Positions 38,701 through 41,828 of a DNA stretch of 41,828 nucleotides are shown here, piece by piece. The position numbers and the translations under genes are program-made. The notes under the pieces were generated by a model. That model did no database searches. It was given only the letters and a program-made list of their open reading frames with translations, and was not told the DNA's origin. Positions within the stretch are counted from its first letter, which is position 1, and each line of letters begins with the position of its first letter. The stretch is from Phaeodactylum tricornutum CCAP 1055/1 (Eukaryota; Bacillariophyta; Bacillariophyceae; Surirellales; Neidiaceae). The stretch lies in NCBI RefSeq assembly GCF_000150955.2, contig NC_011682.1, positions 419,400 to 461,227 on the forward strand, given 5' to 3'.

Positions 38701-39842
38701 TTGAAGAGCCGGAAGAGCAGCGCCATGATTCTGTGGGGGACATGTTTGATATTCTCAATCAAAATGAAGGAGAAACAGACTGGGATCCCCAACACGTTTC
38801 TAGCGCAGCATGGCATGGAGACGTCAAAGGTACCTGGGGGGCCCAAGGCCACAACCATGACTTCGGTGACGACCATACCGTTTCACAAAGCGGTTCGGAG
38901 AGCCAGAGCCACGATAACGAAGAGGAATCCGGAAGCTACTCAGAGGATGATGATTCCGGCTCGAGTGATGACAACTCGTACAACGGAGACGATGGTGATG
39001 ACACGACTCGACGAACTCGAGAACCTTTAAATTCTCGTGCCATTGGCGCGAGCGTCACGGAGAACATGCGGCACCTCGACGCAATGGTGCATCATGGGCA
39101 CTGGAATGGTTTTGTTCAGAAAACTGCGGAGCTTGCGGAAGATCGAAGCGAAGGCTCTGAAGACAAAAGCGAAGAAGAGTCGTTTTCCGGCTCAGGGACA
39201 AGTAGGACAGACTCTTTTGTGGATGATGGACTAGATGGGGGTGAAGATGGTCTGAGCTTGAACTCTACTGAGAAGTCTACACGAGAAAAGTATAGACTTC
39301 AAGTGGAACAATTGGTTCAAAAAGTTGCACCAGAGGAGTCAGACAACATAAATGCAATGTTCGACAAATTTCTTGGCCGAGAGGCTGAGCTCTTACAGAC
39401 GTTAGAATCCATGAATGATCGTTCCGCTTCGCAAAGAGCCCGAAAAGCAGTACACAGGTCGAAAGCTTTTCCTCAACAATCTGGGCGGCTTTCTGCGGGA
39501 GGGTTGGATGGTTCGGCCGCCATTGCAGCAGCTAGTACACTTGGTGGTGGATTCTACGATAAAGGTGATGATGAGCACGATGAAAATCGTAGCAGTGACG
39601 AGAACAGTCACTCATATGAAAGCAGTGATGAATTTAGCGGCAATGCTAGTGGCAGCGGCAGCTACGAAGATGGTCAAGGAAGCCACCGTTCAGACATCTA
39701 CAACAAGCCGGAAGGGAGCTCCCGCTCTGGTTCCGCAAGCTTTGACGTTGTTGATGGGAGCTACCGTTCCGAGTCTGGGAGTTATGATGATGCAGGTAGC
39801 GATAGCTATGCCTCTGATAGCGGCAGCGATGAAAACTCATAA
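35763..39842 (+). CDS. giant single-pass membrane protein with four Cys-bounded EF-hand-like repeats and an acidic tail
   Basis: The frame from the ATG at 35763 has 1359 codons. The true start is probably Met101 (36063), which begins a signal peptide (MPLLVMISLLLLQPVAS); Met53 (35919) is another option. The ectodomain has four tandem repeats of 77-84 residues, each bounded by Cys (residues 124-200, 220-303, 353-434, 501-581). Each has a calcium-loop-like D-x-D/N-R-x stretch (such as SDLDRSGSLSSNEY), an LPxxLQ motif and GSxPGxxP. Pro/Thr stalks separate them. An ectodomain follows (about 617-770, NITVFNGFYIFNVKG), then a TM helix (797-819, GLIAGIFVAIAVIVTVAGIV) and a cytoplasmic tail of 530 residues, very rich in Asp, Glu, Ser and Gly, with a predicted helical segment (EKYRLQVEQLVQKV). 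Likely a calcium-sensitive cell-surface receptor or cell-wall linker; function unknown. Confidence 0.8.
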   Translation: MSVERVSLKVSLLPSKYTHGLRMISGIVCFESDQIKLHKKIRNRRPIITQCTMEYPIHQMDLEECSTNNEKPHIQLLHDEKNCVGLSRLPFRSSLISSAAMPLLVMISLLLLQPVASQTPYRTCYEALSSADGDRNSVLTQAEYVESLRILTFGAVSVNSYENLSEELKSGFTFRAPDGSPGVDISEVASSSSSSMSLFCTSIYAGLVESLGIATSQQACFIAMSVGDIGRDDALAAEPDFVRYANQMAGGSYGISISFASLPPPLQAVYNDFSDGDNGIPVIGSKPGTTPTIEDQSFLTNLCRQTAVAVVAGEQPMATPATMAGTTPATSAPVSSPTDGAGSITPLFTFSDCTTAMLVSDLNRDDFFAQAEYLRFLNRLTTNAFSDQTFGTLPSRLQSNYNVLATKDGQIPVNGSKPGSAPSAEELASLENVCDSTETALREENSGGGVVPTFAPTMTTSGITMAPVPTEQTTGSPDPVAIPTLRPVAAPSVPTIPFNICTLNMATSDLDRSGSLSSNEYFNFVNKIAGNTYDGLTFDTLPDAVQEAFDGLSDGKLIDVSGSFPGQRPNEAREAELEAICATSLEAIYGPPLVTATTTPSVDPAPTTSPSAAQVQNITVFNGFYIFNVKGVRAATLISGQNRDGLNRGYEAFVRNITAEFIATTQVPGEPQRHLRSRHLEEPGLAPEAARIYEIDDVDCPPVINVESTFCQIVYAEFEVHHIREPAADAFFESLTRITQDAIVGDKTGLNAFVLAANPYSDVEVLGPAEQLRPINLPGVQEPVPGNPVGAESGGNQAGLIAGIFVAIAVIVTVAGIVHYRKRKGDSYGLNSGFSTPSFFKRKPKSNPNVPEVNSLGSAQNHGEHHDLEDGFGRFETIETKSPMKPGGMAGFFGGSHHSKSGSDDEESGGFSVQEQSPIKRDARNALGDIEVSDNGHLKGNAFGGFGFGKKKLNKLQHSTNELDSSEYDDNEDDFANYGFEEPEEQRHDSVGDMFDILNQNEGETDWDPQHVSSAAWHGDVKGTWGAQGHNHDFGDDHTVSQSGSESQSHDNEEESGSYSEDDDSGSSDDNSYNGDDGDDTTRRTREPLNSRAIGASVTENMRHLDAMVHHGHWNGFVQKTAELAEDRSEGSEDKSEEESFSGSGTSRTDSFVDDGLDGGEDGLSLNSTEKSTREKYRLQVEQLVQKVAPEESDNINAMFDKFLGREAELLQTLESMNDRSASQRARKAVHRSKAFPQQSGRLSAGGLDGSAAIAAASTLGGGFYDKGDDEHDENRSSDENSHSYESSDEFSGNASGSGSYEDGQGSHRSDIYNKPEGSSRSGSASFDVVDGSYRSESGSYDDAGSDSYASDSGSDENS
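36132..37505 (+). repeat. four tandem protein-level repeats (EF-hand-like, Cys-bounded)
   Basis: Repeat 1 36132-36362, repeat 2 36420-36671, repeat 3 36819-37064, repeat 4 37263-37505. They share a first Cys followed within about 8 residues by an acidic loop, an E-Y/F-x-x-F-type helix, the LP-(S/P/D)-x-(L/V)-Q motif in repeats 2-4, GS-(K/F)-PG before the C-terminal helix, and a closing Cys. Repeat 1 is the most diverged. The DNA is not similar enough to be a recent duplication. Confidence 0.75.
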
Positions 39843-40363
39843 TGCTGGAATCTGCTTTGCATGACTAAGGAGTTCAAAACAACCAAGGTACTCTGCGTCT
39901 TGTTTTTGCATGTCTTACGTTAGCTTGTCCTAGCCTATCTATGTGATGAGCCATGAAAAGAGATCATGTTATGCATCCGCATGTTTGTGTGGTTGTAGTT
40001 ATCCGTGTTCTGCATTTATAGTCTACACGTACACCCTAGACTGCGTGTGCACTGAAAATTGGATCAATTGACGGATGTCAACAGTAGGCTTGGTTTCTTC
40101 CGGGAAAGGTTTCGATGGTGGGTAGCTGCAGCTAACAAACAGTAAAATACCAGCCCACTCCCTCTGGAGTTGGTATTTGATAAACTGGAATCAAAATAAA
40201 TGTAAATCGTACCAACTGTAACAACCCAGGCTAAAAATTAGTATTCGTGACTTAGTTTACAAATAAGAATGCAACTTACAGATATTTACAATTATGTTTC
40301 CTGGAAACCTCCGCGAGACCGGGGCTGCAGTTAACTTTTTAACGGCCACGGTAAAGCGGTACA
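39843..40363. other. intergenic region
   Basis: About 520 bases between two plus-strand genes. No coding signal, repeat or exact recurrent motif. Confidence 0.45.
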
Positions 40364-41828
40364 ATGAACGGTGGTGATGCACACGGCATCAAACGCGTAC
40401 GAACCAATCGAGAAGGACGAGGTCAATCTATTCAAAAGGGTACCAGCATGACGGATCCAATCGCGTCGGAAAGAAGCGACAATGGAGTTGCGGGATTGGC
40501 GCACGAAAAGGAAACCGAAGTTCCCACAGCCGCAGTGGCTACCGTGCCGCCGCCACTGGAAGCGCTATCCACCGGAATTGACGCTGGCGAAGAACCGTCT
40601 TCGCAAGGAATCGACAAGGGTCCTCCGCACGAAGGAATGGGTACGACGAGCGTCGCAACGAATCCAAGCGATAGCGAACGGGTACATGTGCGAGACGATG
40701 GTGCGGATCTCCTCGTCGCCAACAAGTCCGATTCATCCCAAGGTGCTGGAGAGTCTTACAGCAACGTCGATATTGGAACGAAGGGTGACGACCGAAAACA
40801 AAACAATGCATTCAGCCGTAGAGAATCAAGAAGCTCAGACATTGCTAACGGGAAAGAAACAATTACCGACGTATCAAAGGAAGAATCTGCTGAAAAGATA
40901 GACATGCTTGGCACAAATAACGACCAGGATATTGGGATGGACGAGACCGATACTGCCACGTTCCAGACGGGATCTTCAGCTCTTAAGATTGGACCCAAGC
41001 CTTCAGAATCGAACAAATCTACAACTCAGGTCCAAGGTCGAAATCATTCGGAAGAGATCGAATCAGAGGAGACGCAATCGGAGGAAGATGATGATAAACC
41101 CTTGTCTGCTACTGGGGAGTTTGGGCCCAAGACAAAGTTTGGTATGGAACCAGCGTCGATTTTGAAAAAAGGTAGTATTGTTGCTAAGGAAAAAAAAACC
41201 TCTCAGAAAATACACGGATGGTACACGACGAATGAATCCAAAAAGAGAAAGACTGTTGTCGCGGTAAAGCCACCACCGTCGCAATTGGAAGCGAAGACTC
41301 CGCCAACTTCTACTCTTACAACTCCTGCTTCATCCTCTGGGCTGATTGTTCCCAAACAATCCAATGCAGAAGCCATTGAGGATAAGGTCACGGTTTCTTC
41401 GACCGCATCAATGAAGGCGAAGGGTCCAACTTCGACCGAAACCATGGCCGTAGCGGTTGTGAACACCGAATGCGTAAAGCGGAAACCTTCAGCTATGGAA
41501 TCCCCAAGCCTTCGACGGAAGCTGTCGGCCGCCAAAACGATGCTGCTCGCGTCAGGCGACAAGCAACGAGCGAATATCGAGCACTTAACAAACCGAGCAT
41601 CCGATAAGACAGCTTTATCAAAGATCGCTCCGGCGGATTCGATCGCGGCAAAGGAGTTAGGGAGAAGCAGATCAGGTCATCGAAAGAAAAGCTCGAAATC
41701 ACTCAAGAAAGCCGCCAACAGCCAAACGGCAAGTTTGACCACTAAAAGTGGTGTAGGCAAGCATTCACAAGGGGTTGCCACGTCAAAAGCCTCGGGCCGG
41801 CGGACTGGTGTACCAGAGATTTGGTCCG
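40364..41828 (+). CDS. 5' part of a gene leaving the right edge; Lys/Ser/Thr-rich, probably nuclear
   Basis: The frame is open from the ATG at 40364 to the window end (488 codons) with no stop, so the gene continues to the right. A second in-frame ATG at 40448 follows a basic start (GIKRVRTNREGRG). The sequence is mostly disordered: acidic clusters (SEEIESEETQSEEDDDKP), Ser/Thr/Pro stretches, and Lys/Arg clusters that look like nuclear localisation signals (ESKKRKT, HRKKSSKSLKKA). A short ordered stretch, EFGPKTKFGMEPASILKKG, and the last residues visible (GRRTGVPEIWS) may begin a domain beyond the edge. No family recognised; chromatin or transcription roles would fit composition but are speculative. 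Confidence 0.7.
   Translation, partial: MNGGDAHGIKRVRTNREGRGQSIQKGTSMTDPIASERSDNGVAGLAHEKETEVPTAAVATVPPPLEALSTGIDAGEEPSSQGIDKGPPHEGMGTTSVATNPSDSERVHVRDDGADLLVANKSDSSQGAGESYSNVDIGTKGDDRKQNNAFSRRESRSSDIANGKETITDVSKEESAEKIDMLGTNNDQDIGMDETDTATFQTGSSALKIGPKPSESNKSTTQVQGRNHSEEIESEETQSEEDDDKPLSATGEFGPKTKFGMEPASILKKGSIVAKEKKTSQKIHGWYTTNESKKRKTVVAVKPPPSQLEAKTPPTSTLTTPASSSGLIVPKQSNAEAIEDKVTVSSTASMKAKGPTSTETMAVAVVNTECVKRKPSAMESPSLRRKLSAAKTMLLASGDKQRANIEHLTNRASDKTALSKIAPADSIAAKELGRSRSGHRKKSSKSLKKAANSQTASLTTKSGVGKHSQGVATSKASGRRTGVPEIWS

Noticed and set aside
40482-40901. 139-codon plus-strand frame
   Set aside because: Shadow of the longer frame from 40364 that runs to the window edge without a stop.

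Overview
The window looks like nuclear DNA of a diatom, most likely a Phaeodactylum tricornutum-type pennate species (inference; no search was possible). The reasons are compact genes with short GT-AG introns of about 70 to 180 bases, gene spacing of a few hundred bases to about 2 kb, mixed strands with no operons, and N-terminal signal peptides followed by plastid-type cleavage motifs with an aromatic residue. There are also gene families typical of stramenopiles, including Pro/Thr/Ser-rich single-pass membrane proteins and a VPxGVRPG-type domain. I recognise no retroelement, DNA transposon, CRISPR array, rRNA or tRNA.

Left third (1-14.5 kb): the 5' part of a gene leaving the left edge (minus), a 97-residue conserved-looking protein, anthranilate phosphoribosyltransferase (trpD, minus) with a RidA-type enamine deaminase upstream on the same strand, and a five-exon SLC6-type sodium symporter. 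These are followed by a leucine-rich-repeat-like gene with an unexplained frame change, a plastid-targeted protein resembling only the N-terminal domain of glutamyl-tRNA reductase (two exons, minus), and a secreted/transmembrane protein with a cytoplasmic PDZ domain.

Middle (14.5-28 kb): a PITH-domain protein, a second RidA paralogue (one intron, mitochondrial-type N terminus), an acyl-protein thioesterase-like hydrolase with an added C-terminal helical module, ribosomal protein eL29 (first exon not found), and a membrane-anchored calcium-dependent apyrase (CANT1 family). Then come a second signal peptide-TM-PDZ gene whose PDZ domain has an in-frame TAG, a casein kinase 1 (three exons, minus) and a sulfotransferase-like type II membrane protein (minus).

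Right third (28-41.8 kb): a nearly gene-free 1.9 kb stretch, a plasma-membrane-type Ca2+-ATPase (three exons, minus), an alpha/beta hydrolase with a possible plastid presequence, and a very large single-pass membrane protein with four tandem Cys-bounded EF-hand-like repeats and a long acidic tail. A lysine/serine-rich nuclear-looking gene runs off the right edge.

The strongest cross-window signals are: (i) nine exact copies of TGACTGTGA (or its complement), all outside coding sequence and mostly 60-330 bases upstream of start codons; (ii) trpD beside ridA, two enzymes known to be linked biochemically; (iii) a GluTR N-domain-only plastid protein; (iv) a set of receptor-like single-pass proteins, one with a stop codon exactly where its paralogue has Gln.
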